A stretch of DNA of 37,185 bases from Blautia sp. (GCA_017475035.1 JAFVGK010000150.1:1-37185); one strand, 5' to 3'; positions 1 through 8,191 are shown, counted from the stretch's first letter. Translations and numbers: made by a program. The notes: generated by a model from the letters alone, not told the origin.

Positions 1-1
1 G

Positions 2-67
2 GAAGAGAACAATCAGCTTAAAAAAGAACTGGATACACTTCGACGGATTTTGTATGAAAAACAATAA
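2..67 (+). CDS. 3' end of an unidentified gene (partial)
   Basis: An open frame enters from the left edge and stops at TAA 65-67. The 21 visible residues are charged and heptad-like (NQLKKELDTLRRIL), which suggests a C-terminal coiled coil. Such tails occur in phage proteins and in small transposase subunits, and nothing here separates the two. No upstream sequence is available to name it. Confidence 0.45.
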   Translation, partial: EENNQLKKELDTLRRILYEKQ

Positions 68-109
68 GCAGTTCGGGGACGGTGTACCCGAAGAAAAAAC
101 GCAGTGTTT

Positions 110-128
110 CCGGGGCTTTCAGCCCCGG
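110..128. other. Perfect 8-bp hairpin
   Basis: CCGGGGCT (110-117) and AGCCCCGG (121-128) form a perfect stem around a 3-nt loop. No T tract follows, so it is not a convincing intrinsic terminator. It sits between the partial gene ending at 67 and a tiny ORF whose AAGGAGG lies about 16 nt downstream, so it could be an mRNA-stabilising or translation-modulating hairpin. That role is inference. Confidence 0.4.
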
Positions 129-158
129 TACACGAGTTATCTCAAGGAGGAGAAGTTA

Positions 159-215
159 ATGGGCAGACCACCGCCGACAACCACACGTGCAACCAATACT
201 ACTAAAGAACAATAA
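159..215 (+). CDS. Tiny ORF with strong ribosome binding site
   Basis: ATG at 159 is preceded by AAGGAGGAGAAGTTA, a near-ideal Shine-Dalgarno sequence. The 18-residue product is basic and Thr-rich (it begins MGRPPPTTTRAT). I do not recognise it. The strong ribosome binding site is the only positive evidence. It could be a leader peptide or the start of a gene cut short by rearrangement, because the A-rich stretch after it (216-300) codes for nothing obvious. Confidence 0.25.
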   Translation: MGRPPPTTTRATNTTKEQ

Positions 216-311
216 AAAACCTATCAAACACTAAAAACTACTAAACCACATTCAAAAACAAAATAACTGAGCCTGATATCTAAATGCGCGCAGGGCAAGG
301 GATGTTTTCAT

Positions 312-1157
312 ATGACAAGCCAGACCACCACGAAGGTGGGAATACGGCTTTCATATGAGGAGATCCTTGTTCCTGCGTCTTTTTTTCGGGACCACATCTC
401 TTCATTCCAGTCATATGAATATTCATCCCTTGCCCTGACCGCTTGGCTCACAGCCGAGAACGGCGGAAAGGACAAGAACATGAATATCAACACAACTCTG
501 AACATCACCATCAACAACACCTCTATTGAGAATCCCACTTATGGTCAGCTTAAGAAAATGCTTCCTGGTACTGGAAAGGGACGGGTGCCGGGTGTCACAG
601 CCCTGCGTAAAGAAAAGCAGCCTGTGGTGATCGAAGCGCAGACGAGCGGCTCAGTGATCACAGTCTATGCCAACGGCTTCTTCACCTATGTTACGAAGAA
701 GCAGAGTACGGTCCAGGGCGTGGATCGCTGTGAGGAAGATATGAAATCCTTCCTGAATCCAGAAGTGGCCGGAGCGGCGGACACTGATATTGAACAGTTT
801 GTGTGGATCTTCCCTCTGGAGATTGCCGGGAGCAACAGGGTGGAGCATAACGCAGAAAGCCAGGATGAGGATTATAGGCTTTTCTCCATAGATGAAGATC
901 TGGATGCGAGAAATGAACAGCTTTCTCACAGACCGGAGCATGAGGAAATTGAAGAGCGTTTGGCACAGGAAGAGGAAATTGCGCTTTTGCATAAGGGAAT
1001 TGCAGGCCTCACAGAGAGACAGCGTTCCATAGTGTATCTGCGTTACGTCAAGGAGAAAACCCACGATCAAATAGCATCAGAATTGAAGATATCCAGGAGG
1101 ACAGTAAGGGAGCATTTGGAGAAAGCAGAGAAAAATTTAAAAAAGTTCCTGGGATGA
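312..1157 (+). CDS. Sigma-70 region-4-like HTH regulator of phage type
   Basis: The 281-residue product ends in a sigma-70 region 4 type helix-turn-helix, roughly residues 225-281, with the motifs LTERQRSIVYLRY and HDQIASELKISRRTVREHLE. This fold binds -35-like DNA or acts as a sigma-like activator. The middle is acidic (DEDYRLFSIDEDLD, then a Glu-rich helix). No sigma region 2 is seen, so it is probably a phage-type transcription regulator rather than a complete sigma factor. Two starts are possible: ATG 312 with AAGGGA upstream, and ATG 480 (MNINTTLN) with GGAAAGG eight bases upstream. The later one would remove 56 residues that match nothing I know. It is the first full gene of the phage-like block and may control it. 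Confidence 0.7.
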   Translation: MTSQTTTKVGIRLSYEEILVPASFFRDHISSFQSYEYSSLALTAWLTAENGGKDKNMNINTTLNITINNTSIENPTYGQLKKMLPGTGKGRVPGVTALRKEKQPVVIEAQTSGSVITVYANGFFTYVTKKQSTVQGVDRCEEDMKSFLNPEVAGAADTDIEQFVWIFPLEIAGSNRVEHNAESQDEDYRLFSIDEDLDARNEQLSHRPEHEEIEERLAQEEEIALLHKGIAGLTERQRSIVYLRYVKEKTHDQIASELKISRRTVREHLEKAEKNLKKFLG

Positions 1158-1237
1158 CCCGCCATTCTCCTCGATTTTATTTGGCTATATGAAGGGGTTG
1201 ATAAAAAAGCTCCTTCAAAAAAACAAAGAAGGAGGAG

Positions 1238-1360
1238 ATGAAAAAACCAATAAGCCCGGACGCAGAGTCCCGCCATTTCTCAGGCATGTTCCTGAATGTT
1301 GGCGTTAAGCCCCGCAAGGGGGAAGTCTATCACAATGGAGGAGACAGGAATGAGGAATAG
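1238..1360 (+). CDS. Small hypothetical protein (40 aa)
   Basis: ATG 1238 follows AAGAAGGAGGAG closely. The 40 residues (MKKPISPDAESRHFSGMFLN and on) end at TAG 1358-1360, overlapping the start of the next small gene by 11 nt, a layout typical of translational coupling. A competing ORF in another frame (1189-1308, MKGLIKKLLQKNKEGG) has no good ribosome binding site. I do not recognise either product; the overlap with 1350-1502 is the main reason for preferring this frame. Confidence 0.35.
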   Translation: MKKPISPDAESRHFSGMFLNVGVKPRKGEVYHNGGDRNEE

Positions 1361-1502
1361 GAAAAAGCAGAGAGAACTCCGGAAAGCAGGAATCCGCAAA
1401 GAAGAAAAACTTGATCTTTATGACTATTGCGGAATCAAAGATCCGACTCCGTATCAGGCAGTGAAGAACATGATCCGGAAGCAAGGGTCGGAAGTGAAAT
1501 GA
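1350..1502 (+). CDS. Small basic hypothetical protein (50 aa)
   Basis: ATG 1350 is preceded by GGAGGAGACAGGA, so it is preferred over the in-frame upstream codons at 1296 and 1335. The 50-residue product begins MRNRKKQRELRKAGIRKEEK and contains DLYDYCGIKDPTPYQAV. It is basic at the N-terminus and could bind nucleic acid. I do not recognise the family; it resembles small early-region phage or integrative-element proteins in size and context. The next gene starts 94 nt downstream. Confidence 0.5.
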   Translation: MRNRKKQRELRKAGIRKEEKLDLYDYCGIKDPTPYQAVKNMIRKQGSEVK

Positions 1503-1596
1503 ACCTACAGGAGGCCATAGGCAATGTGGCCTGAAGAACTGAAAAGCTGAGCAAAAAGAACATAACAAAGAGCAGATATGCGAAAGGAGAACAATT

Positions 1597-2247
1597 ATGG
1601 CAACAAAGAAAACTACAGCAGCGGCTACTGAAACTATGATGGACCTGGTAATCCCCCCGATTGAGACGAAGACTTTCAGCGTAAAGCTGGTGGGGGACTC
1701 TTCTCTTATCACACACAAATGGTCTGCGAAGGCAATGAAAATGATCCTGGACAAGCAGACAAAAAAGGCAGGCAACGGGAAAGAAGCAAAGGATCCCTGG
1801 ATGGATTATTGCGACTCCATGTATTGGCTTACTGAGATGCCGGAGAATCCGACCGAGGATGATATCGCAAATGCAAGGTTCGGCTTCCCTGTCACAGCTT
1901 TCAAAGCCTGTGCGATTGATGCTGGTTACCAGCAGGGGATTATCCCAAAGAAAACTACCGCAAGAGGAGCGTTCCATATTCTCGGTGATTTCGCGGAGAT
2001 TGAAGGAAAGCCGCAGATCCGTGAGGACATGGTGCGTGTGGGAATGGGAGTGGCTGATATCCGCTATAGAGGGGAGTTCCCTGAATGGTCAGTTGTCCTG
2101 ACAATCAGATATAACCCGAGGGCGATGTCAGCAGAACAGATCATCAATCTTCTGAACTTTGGCGGCTTCAGTAATGGCGTTGGTGAATGGCGGCCGGAGA
2201 AGGATGGTGATCACGGAACCTTCCATGTGGCCGTGAACGGAGAATAA
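1597..2247 (+). CDS. Conserved phage hypothetical protein
   Basis: The 216-residue product starts at ATG 1597 with GAAAGGAG nine bases upstream. After a Thr/Ala-rich N-terminus it has well-ordered motifs such as VGDSSLITHKW, FGFPVTAFKACAIDAGY and RVGMGVADIRYRGEFPEW, then NLLNFGGFSNGVGEWRPEK. From memory, close relatives occur in many Firmicutes prophages, always annotated as hypothetical. The compact beta-rich pattern would suit a structural or DNA-metabolism role, but I assign no function. It is the last intact gene before the insertion sequence. Confidence 0.7.
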   Translation: MATKKTTAAATETMMDLVIPPIETKTFSVKLVGDSSLITHKWSAKAMKMILDKQTKKAGNGKEAKDPWMDYCDSMYWLTEMPENPTEDDIANARFGFPVTAFKACAIDAGYQQGIIPKKTTARGAFHILGDFAEIEGKPQIREDMVRVGMGVADIRYRGEFPEWSVVLTIRYNPRAMSAEQIINLLNFGGFSNGVGEWRPEKDGDHGTFHVAVNGE

Positions 2248-2300
2248 TCAAGGCAGTTCAGTTAAAGCAAAGAGAAATCGAGATAGGCAAGGAAATGTAA

Positions 2301-2348
2301 ATGAATATAGAAGTTAATGAAACTCCTGCAGTGGGTAGTGTCAAATAG
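2301..2348 (+). pseudogene. 5' fragment of a gene cut by the insertion sequence
   Basis: ATG 2301 has AAGGAAATGTAA just upstream and opens a frame (MNIEVNETPAVG) that ends at TAG 2346, apparently inside the insertion sequence. The good ribosome binding site and abrupt end suggest the beginning of a phage gene cut by the IS. Joining position 2334 to 4326 puts this frame in register with the open frame that runs into the NUMOD-like gene. The original product may therefore be the 5' part of that gene, but this is inference. Confidence 0.35.
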
Positions 2349-2446
2349 GCTATGAAAAAAGGTGGCTAAAAGAAAATCTTCCGTTCCTGTGAATTGGTTT
2401 GGCGATCAGGATGCCGGAAGATATTCCTTGTGATGGGATTTACAGG

Positions 2447-2522
2447 CTCACGCCTTTATGCCCACCCCATTTACTGCATAACAACAGAACGCTTTCATCC
2501 CACCCCAGCATAAAGGCGTGAG
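2447..2522. repeat. 15-bp perfect inverted repeat inside the IS
   Basis: CTCACGCCTTTATGC at 2447-2461 and GCATAAAGGCGTGAG at 2508-2522 are perfect inverse copies separated by 46 nt. They lie downstream of the transposase stop (which reads on the - strand). They could form a long hairpin that terminates transcription or blocks read-through into the element. There is no adjacent T tract. Confidence 0.6.
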
Positions 2523-2727
2523 TATTGGAAGCGTGTGACAGTTGACGCCACCCTTGACAGCGTACCATGTCCGTGCTTTGTCGTTTATGCCGACGGTGAG
2601 AAACTCATGAACAGACACATTCTTCTCACCTTGTGGCTGGCCATTGTAGCACGGCCATGGCACGCCATCAAGGGCAAGCCCTGCGGGTGGCTGTATATAA
2701 ATGTTGTAATTGCCTCTGGCTCAAAAT

Positions 2728-4185
2728 CTATGAACAGACTGGCGGCTGGGCGTACTTTTGCTGCTCAAGCATTACTCTTTGACCGAGGTATATCATGATC
2801 TGCCATTGGCCAGGCATAACGCCGGCATTCTGGATCATGGGAACTTCGTTAAGGACTTTGTAACCCATTGTTTTATGGGGCCTCAGGAAGTTGTAGTAAG
2901 CGACCCAGAGCGAAAGGTCATAGTTGGCACCATCCAATCCATGGAAACCGTTGGTTTTACGGTAGGAGGCTTTGTAAGTGCGGTTCAGGCGTTCGACCAA
3001 CTGCTTGTAAGGACGGAATTCCGCAGATACAGCATCGTCATTGGTCAGGCCGATGACCTGGGTGATCTCAAACTTCATCTTATCACCAAACTGGTGAAAG
3101 AACTGTTGTGCAGCAAGAGGATAGGCACTGTAGCCGTCTGCAATGAAACGGAATCCTTCCGGAATCTTGTTACGGATATGTGAAAATGCCATGCGCATTG
3201 CCATAATGCAGGGGCCAACACTTCGGCTGGAAGAAACCTGGTAGCCAATGATAGAACGGGTGACTGAATCCATGATGAACCAGACATAAGATTTGATGCC
3301 GCGGATCTTGATATAGGTCTCGTCAGCTACAAAGGTTGTATTTGGTTTGTAGTCATAGGTATCGACAAAGGGCTTCACACAGATGGCAGCAAGCCGGCAA
3401 TAGTTGGCGATCTGTTGGTGGGAGACCTTGAAACCGTACAGATCCTGCAGTGCCTGTGAAGTTTTCCGTAAAGAGAGCTGAAGGTTTACATGAAGTGTAA
3501 GGCACAGTCCCATGACATTGGCATCATATTTTCGGAACTTCATGGTAGCGATCTTTGAAGAGAAATCAGTCAGTTTCATCTTAAAGAAATCGACAGAGAA
3601 TTCGCGGTACAGGTAGTGGAGTTTATAATCGCTTTTTCCGTTTGGAGAGTCCGAATCAACTTTCTTCAGGTTGTTCTGGTAATAAGAGCAGTTGCGGTTG
3701 ACGCATTTCCAAATACGGAACTCTTTCCGGTCCTTGATGGATACCAGCGAGTGTGAACAGAAGGGGCAGCGTAATTCGTAAGCCTTGTGGAAACGGTTTT
3801 TTTCTGCAGAAAAAAGAAAGCCGCAGACCTTGCAGAGAAACTGTCCTTTCGATCCATTGTTACGGTAGATGTAATCTGCAGGTGCATTACAGCAGGGACA
3901 CCGGGTATCGTCTGGGATTGTATTGCCCTTTCTGCGGCGGACAGGTGCAAGGATTTTCCCATCGTGTGTCCGTTGGTACTCACGTTTCAGATTCTTCCAG
4001 TCCTTATGTGGAATGGGAATGATCTTCGGGAGTTCATCAGTCTTGAACTTCTCATATTTCGGGGAGTGAGAATCATCGAAAGCCCACTGCCTCAGAGGTA
4101 CATACCGGCAGAGAAGGCCAAGAAGCATACGATTCTGTTGATAAAGTTGTTGGCAAAGAGAAAGTAAATAAAGTATAATGTCCAT
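2728..4185 (-). CDS. DDE transposase with two zinc-ribbon modules (IS6/IS240-like core)
   Basis: Start chosen at the ATG whose first base is 4185, because AGGTGG lies about 8 nt upstream on the - strand; a TTG at 4191 is also in frame. The 485-residue protein has two Cys clusters (CPCCNAPADY...CKVCGF, about residues 96-122, and CPFCSHSLV...CVNRNC, about 140-166), fitting zinc ribbons for DNA binding. The catalytic core shows Asp in VADETYIKIRG (about 288), Asp in IADGYSAY (about 350) and Glu in QLVERLNRTYK (about 398). The last two are 48 apart, as in RNase H-fold DDE transposases of the IS6/IS240 type. All three acidic residues are present, so it may be active. Exact ISfinder family not assigned. 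Confidence 0.85.
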   Translation of the reverse strand: MDIILYLLSLCQQLYQQNRMLLGLLCRYVPLRQWAFDDSHSPKYEKFKTDELPKIIPIPHKDWKNLKREYQRTHDGKILAPVRRRKGNTIPDDTRCPCCNAPADYIYRNNGSKGQFLCKVCGFLFSAEKNRFHKAYELRCPFCSHSLVSIKDRKEFRIWKCVNRNCSYYQNNLKKVDSDSPNGKSDYKLHYLYREFSVDFFKMKLTDFSSKIATMKFRKYDANVMGLCLTLHVNLQLSLRKTSQALQDLYGFKVSHQQIANYCRLAAICVKPFVDTYDYKPNTTFVADETYIKIRGIKSYVWFIMDSVTRSIIGYQVSSSRSVGPCIMAMRMAFSHIRNKIPEGFRFIADGYSAYPLAAQQFFHQFGDKMKFEITQVIGLTNDDAVSAEFRPYKQLVERLNRTYKASYRKTNGFHGLDGANYDLSLWVAYYNFLRPHKTMGYKVLNEVPMIQNAGVMPGQWQIMIYLGQRVMLEQQKYAQPPVCS

Positions 4186-4396
4186 GAGCAATCCACCTGC
4201 TTTTGAATGATGTGTGTTTGGCGATGTACATTATACACAAAAACAGGGGGTATTGCTCATTTTTTATGCGAACCCCCGAAAATCAAGGCTTATTCGTGTT
4301 TTATTCACGATATGCATTACACTACGGCAGCATAGGTACAGTAACCCGTCTTATGGTTATAACCAGACCGATGGAGGAGAAGGAACCACCAAAAAA

Positions 4397-4819
4397 GTGA
4401 TTTCAGAAGAGCGGAGACAGCAGCTTCAGGAGCAGATGAAATGGTTTCATGAAGCAAAAGTCGGGACATATGCATCTGAGGAAACACGCCGTCGGCTTAG
4501 TGAATCCCATATGGGGCAAAAGAGGGGCGTAATGCCCCTTGAGACCCGTTTGAAGATCAGCAGGACAAACACAATCCGGCGCGAGGAGAATAATGTGAGA
4601 TATCCGAACAAAGGACCGAAACAGGCTGTAATCATGCAGAATTTGAAAACGGGAGAAACACACAGGTTTGAGAGCTGTAAGGAAGCAGGTCAGTTTTTCG
4701 GCGTGAAATCGGGTACGGTTTCAAGGTGGATAAACGGAACCAGAAGAGCACCAGAGGATTTCACTTTTATCAAGGCAGATGATTATGAAGAAACCAGTCA
4801 GAAGGAGGTGGCCTCTTGA
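4397..4819 (+). CDS. NUMOD-type DNA-binding protein without nuclease domain
   Basis: The frame is open from 4214, but the likely start is GTG 4397, overlapping a TGA (AAGTGA) and following GGAGGAGAAGG; ATG 4437 is another option. The 140-residue product has a NUMOD3-like stretch (YASEETRRRLSESHMGQKRG) and a NUMOD1-like HTH segment (FESCKEAGQFFGVKSGTVSR, then WINGTRR). These modules normally form the DNA-binding tail of GIY-YIG or HNH homing endonucleases, yet no nuclease motif is visible. Its stop TGA overlaps the TTG start of the tail gene. It may be the remnant of a homing endonuclease whose front was removed by the IS, or a free-standing regulator. Confidence 0.65.
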   Translation: MISEERRQQLQEQMKWFHEAKVGTYASEETRRRLSESHMGQKRGVMPLETRLKISRTNTIRREENNVRYPNKGPKQAVIMQNLKTGETHRFESCKEAGQFFGVKSGTVSRWINGTRRAPEDFTFIKADDYEETSQKEVAS

Positions 4820-7335
4820 AGAAAAAAATAGTATTCCTGATATATGATGCAGATACGGCCGCCGGAATTAACAACGAAGGCGCGCTGGTATTCTCCTACA
4901 ACCTGGAAGACATTGATAAGACGGAATCCGGCGCGGATGTGTTCAACGGGCAGCAGTCAGTTCTCTGGAAGAACATGCGGGCTGCCTTTTTCAATGAAAT
5001 GAAGGCCATGTACCAGAACCTGAGGTCAACGGGGGTTCTCTCTTACCAGAAAGTAGAGAAGATGTTCGAGGACCACCAGGCGGTCTGGCCGGAGGCGGTG
5101 TTTAACGAGGATGCCTGGTTCAAGTACCTGGCCCCGCTTGTGGAAAAGGGGAATGCATCGTACCTGTCCATGCTCCAGGGGTCAAAAGCGGAGCAGCGGA
5201 AGTGGTGGCTGTATAACCGTTTCCGCTACATAGATTCAAAGTATAACGCCGGTGACAGCCTGTCCGATGTCATTACCCTGCGTGGCTATGCGAAGGCGGA
5301 TATCACCATACAGCCTTACGCGGATGTGTACTGCTCCGTGAAATACGGGTCATATCTTGTCCAGGAGAGAGGCGCAAGGAATGTGCAGACTACGCTGGAA
5401 TGCCCGCTCGATAATGTCAATGATACTGAGATATACATCTACTCGGCATCACAGCTGGCGGATGTGGGAGACCTGTCCGGCCTTATGGTCGGCTATGCCG
5501 ATTTCTCACATGCCATCAACCTACAGTCTTTGAAGATCGGTGATGCAGATCCTGAGTACTCGAACAGCAACCTCACCGAGCTATACCTCGGCAATAACGA
5601 CCTCCTGCGCACCCTTGATGTGCGGAACTGCCCGTCACTGGCACAGGCGGTGGACATCTCCGGCTGCTCCAATATCGAGCATGTGTATTTCGACGGCACT
5701 TCGATCACGGGCCTTGACCTGCCGCAGGGCGGTATCTTAAAGACGCTGCGCCTGCCAGGCACGATTGCCAACCTGACCGTGATCGGGCATACCGGGATCA
5801 CCACCTTTGTCCTTCCGGACACATCCCACCTGACGACCCTGCGTGTGGAAAACACCAGCACGGCGATCGACACGAAGTCCTTCTTTGACGCCATGACTGC
5901 GGGCTGCCGTGTCCGCCTGATCGGCTTCAACTGGACGGTGGGGTCAGATGCCCTTCTAAAGACTCTCCGGCAGAAGATCGACACCATGAGGGGGCTGAAT
6001 GAAGCAGGCGGCAATGAGGACAAGGCGCAGCTCCTGGGGACGATCACCTGTACCACGGTCTCCGGTGAGAACCTGAAGGGCTTCCATGAGAGCTACCCGG
6101 ATGTGACGATCAATTATACCAACCTCAACAGCAAGTGCTATTTCATGAACTATAACGGCACTTCCGTGATCTATACGGCCACGACTACCAACGGGTCGAA
6201 TGCGGTATTCAAGGGAACAACCCCGACAAAGCCGTCGACAATCTCCGAGGTGTTCACCTTTGCAGGGTGGTCCCGTACCCTTGGCGGGGAAGTGGATTCA
6301 TCCGCCCTGCTGAAGGTCTATGAGGACCGGTACGTTTATCCGGTATTTACCGCATCTGTCCGGAAGTACACGGTGCGCTACTATGTCGGCTCCACGGTCA
6401 TCCAGACGAAGAGCAACGTGCCATACGGTACGAGCGTATATTACACCGGGAATACCCCGACAAACACGGCAGACGCTGACCCGTCCGACTGGCAGTTCAC
6501 CGGCTGGGACAAGCTGGCGGAGAACATCCAGGGCGATGTGAACTGTTACGCGCAGTTCAAGTACATCGGCTCCGCCTACAAGCACCTGATGGACGGCAAG
6601 CTCTCCGGGGAGTACACGAACACGACGGCGACGATCATCGCAAACTACTCGATGTCCTACATGCAGTCACTGACGAAGGTGGAATTTACCGAGGCAACGG
6701 AAGTCGGCTACATGGGCTTTGCCAACAGCGCGAACCTGAAGACGGTGATCCTTCCGAAGGTTACGAAGATCGGCGGCAGCTCCTTCGCGAGCCTGAACAA
6801 GATCACGACGTTCACCGCGCCACTCCTGAAGGAGGTCGTGGCGAGCTCCATGCAGTACTGTTCTGCGTTAACAGCCCTGAACTTCCCGGAACTGGAGACT
6901 GTCGGGGCATCCGCTTTCCAGTACTGCTCAGGAGTGAAAACGATCAACATGCCGAAACTGAAAACTGTGGGCAACTACGGCTTCCAGTACATGTACGGCC
7001 TGACAAAGCTTACGCTTCCGGAAGGCCTGACAAAGCTCGGTGAGAAGGCGATGCGTGGCTGCTCCAACCTGACATACCTCTGCCTGCCTTCCACCATCGT
7101 AACCTGTGACAGTTCCTGCTTCTGTGACTGCTCCAAGCTGAAGAAGGTGGTCATCCTCGGGAAACCGACAGGATACTTCTCCAACTACGCGTTCAAGAAC
7201 GATACTGCCCTGACAGATATCTATGTCAACTGGAATGAAGGCGAAGTCAGGTACGCCCCGTGGGAAGCCACCAATGCCACGATCCACTATAAGAGCGAGG
7301 GCTGGATGGACGACCTGGAGAACATTTTGGAGTAA
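4816..7335 (+). CDS. Phage tail-associated leucine-rich-repeat protein (BspA/InlB-like)
   Basis: TTG 4816 is the start, with AAGGAGG seven bases upstream and a 4-nt overlap with the previous gene. Of 839 residues, the first 200 match what I recall of an internal segment of large gut-phage tail or receptor-binding proteins (IYDADTAAGINNEGAL, WWLYNRFRYIDSKYNAGDSL). Next come beta-solenoid-like LRR segments (LTELYLGNNDLLRTLDVRNC), an InlB-like repeat pair near residues 470-590 (FAGWSRTLGG; FTGWDKLAENIQGDVNCYAQF), and a BspA-type LRR_5 array from about 610 to 810 (LETVGASAFQYCSGVKTI). Such arrays mediate host or surface recognition. The N-terminus may be missing sequence relative to relatives. 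Confidence 0.75.
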   Translation: MKKKIVFLIYDADTAAGINNEGALVFSYNLEDIDKTESGADVFNGQQSVLWKNMRAAFFNEMKAMYQNLRSTGVLSYQKVEKMFEDHQAVWPEAVFNEDAWFKYLAPLVEKGNASYLSMLQGSKAEQRKWWLYNRFRYIDSKYNAGDSLSDVITLRGYAKADITIQPYADVYCSVKYGSYLVQERGARNVQTTLECPLDNVNDTEIYIYSASQLADVGDLSGLMVGYADFSHAINLQSLKIGDADPEYSNSNLTELYLGNNDLLRTLDVRNCPSLAQAVDISGCSNIEHVYFDGTSITGLDLPQGGILKTLRLPGTIANLTVIGHTGITTFVLPDTSHLTTLRVENTSTAIDTKSFFDAMTAGCRVRLIGFNWTVGSDALLKTLRQKIDTMRGLNEAGGNEDKAQLLGTITCTTVSGENLKGFHESYPDVTINYTNLNSKCYFMNYNGTSVIYTATTTNGSNAVFKGTTPTKPSTISEVFTFAGWSRTLGGEVDSSALLKVYEDRYVYPVFTASVRKYTVRYYVGSTVIQTKSNVPYGTSVYYTGNTPTNTADADPSDWQFTGWDKLAENIQGDVNCYAQFKYIGSAYKHLMDGKLSGEYTNTTATIIANYSMSYMQSLTKVEFTEATEVGYMGFANSANLKTVILPKVTKIGGSSFASLNKITTFTAPLLKEVVASSMQYCSALTALNFPELETVGASAFQYCSGVKTINMPKLKTVGNYGFQYMYGLTKLTLPEGLTKLGEKAMRGCSNLTYLCLPSTIVTCDSSCFCDCSKLKKVVILGKPTGYFSNYAFKNDTALTDIYVNWNEGEVRYAPWEATNATIHYKSEGWMDDLENILE

Positions 7336-7339
7336 AGTA

Positions 7340-7380
7340 AACGTCTCTGCCTGGGAGGCATAACTGCTTCCCGGGAGGGG
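7340..7380 (+). other. Intergenic hairpin between LRR genes
   Basis: CCTGGGAG and CTTCCCGG, separated by a short loop, can pair over about 8 bp with two G-U pairs. No T tract follows, and the ribosome binding site of the next gene lies just downstream. It may tune relative expression of the two LRR genes; this is inference. Confidence 0.25.
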
Positions 7381-7396
7381 CTGAGAGGAGGAAAGA

Positions 7397-8134
7397 ATGG
7401 CTGTAGTAGAGAAAACAGTAGACATCATCGGCGATGCCGGATTCTGCGACGTCCTGATCGAGAGAAGGGTGCCTGAAGGCTACCCCACGGACATTTATGA
7501 CGACACGGTGCAGTCGCTCAGGAACTACGCCCTGCGAGGCCTCGCGGATGTCACGTCCATCACACTGACTGCGCTGACCACGTTTGCCCAGGAATGCATC
7601 AGTTCCTGTTCTGCCCTGGTCAGGATCGAAGTGCCTGCCGTTACGACCGTGGCCTCCCATGCGATGAGGGATAACCCACTCCTGGAGGAAGCGGTCATGC
7701 CGAACGTAGAGAGCATCGGGAACTATGCCTTTACAAGCTGCCCAAGCCTCAAACGGATATGCTACCCGAAACTGAAGACGCTCGGACCGGGGGTGTATTA
7801 CGCCTGCACGAACGTGGAGCAGATCGAGCTGCCAAAGCTGGAGACGATAGGGGAATACGCCATCGCGTCCTGCAAGAAGATACAGCAGCTTGACCTGCCG
7901 TCCATAAAATCCATAGGACGCGACCTGCTTTACGCGGACAGCGAGACGACCGTGGTCAACATCGGGCCGTATATCACAAGCATCAATGCGGACGCATTCC
8001 GCTATAAGACGGATGAGTTTGTGATCAACATGGCCGTGGCGGAAGGGGCGGTATCCGGGGCACCATGGGGAGCGGTCAACGCGACCATCAACTATAACGT
8101 GCCGTATAGTGGGAATGTACCGATGCCGACGTGA
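7397..8134 (+). CDS. Second BspA-type leucine-rich-repeat protein, phage tail-associated
   Basis: ATG 7397 follows AGAGGAGGAAAGA. The 245-residue protein is almost entirely LRR_5 repeats of about 23 residues (LTTFAQECISSCSALVRIEV, then PNVESIGNYAFTSCPSLKRI and LPKLETIGEYAIASCKKIQQ). Its C-terminal motif (APWGAVNATINYN) is shared with the end of the preceding protein (APWEATNATIHYK), so the two are probably paralogous in their repeat ends. It lacks the long N-terminal tail domain, a signal peptide and a membrane anchor. That fits a virion accessory or adhesion protein made with the larger one. Confidence 0.75.
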   Translation: MAVVEKTVDIIGDAGFCDVLIERRVPEGYPTDIYDDTVQSLRNYALRGLADVTSITLTALTTFAQECISSCSALVRIEVPAVTTVASHAMRDNPLLEEAVMPNVESIGNYAFTSCPSLKRICYPKLKTLGPGVYYACTNVEQIELPKLETIGEYAIASCKKIQQLDLPSIKSIGRDLLYADSETTVVNIGPYITSINADAFRYKTDEFVINMAVAEGAVSGAPWGAVNATINYNVPYSGNVPMPT

Positions 8135-8191
8135 TGACCGGGGCACCAAGTAAAAGGAGATAGCAGGAGAAATCGGAGGAGGAAGAAAGCA

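Larger units (their letters stand above)
2335..4325. mobile_element. Insertion sequence with DDE transposase (approximate limits)
   Basis: The element carries one transposase gene on the - strand (2728-4185). Proposed ends come from GTAGTGT at 2335-2341 and its inverse ACACTAC at 4319-4325. Similarity continues only weakly inward, so the ends are tentative. No clear target duplication was found. The 380 bases between 2349 and 2727 hold no convincing gene but include a 15-bp inverted repeat. The insertion interrupts the phage block and may have come with deletion of neighbouring genes. Confidence 0.5.

Noticed and set aside
1524-1550. Eight-codon frame MWPEELKS after AGGAGG
   Set aside because: Too short to support as a gene; it also sits within a small AGGCCA/TGGCCT inverted repeat that explains part of the sequence.
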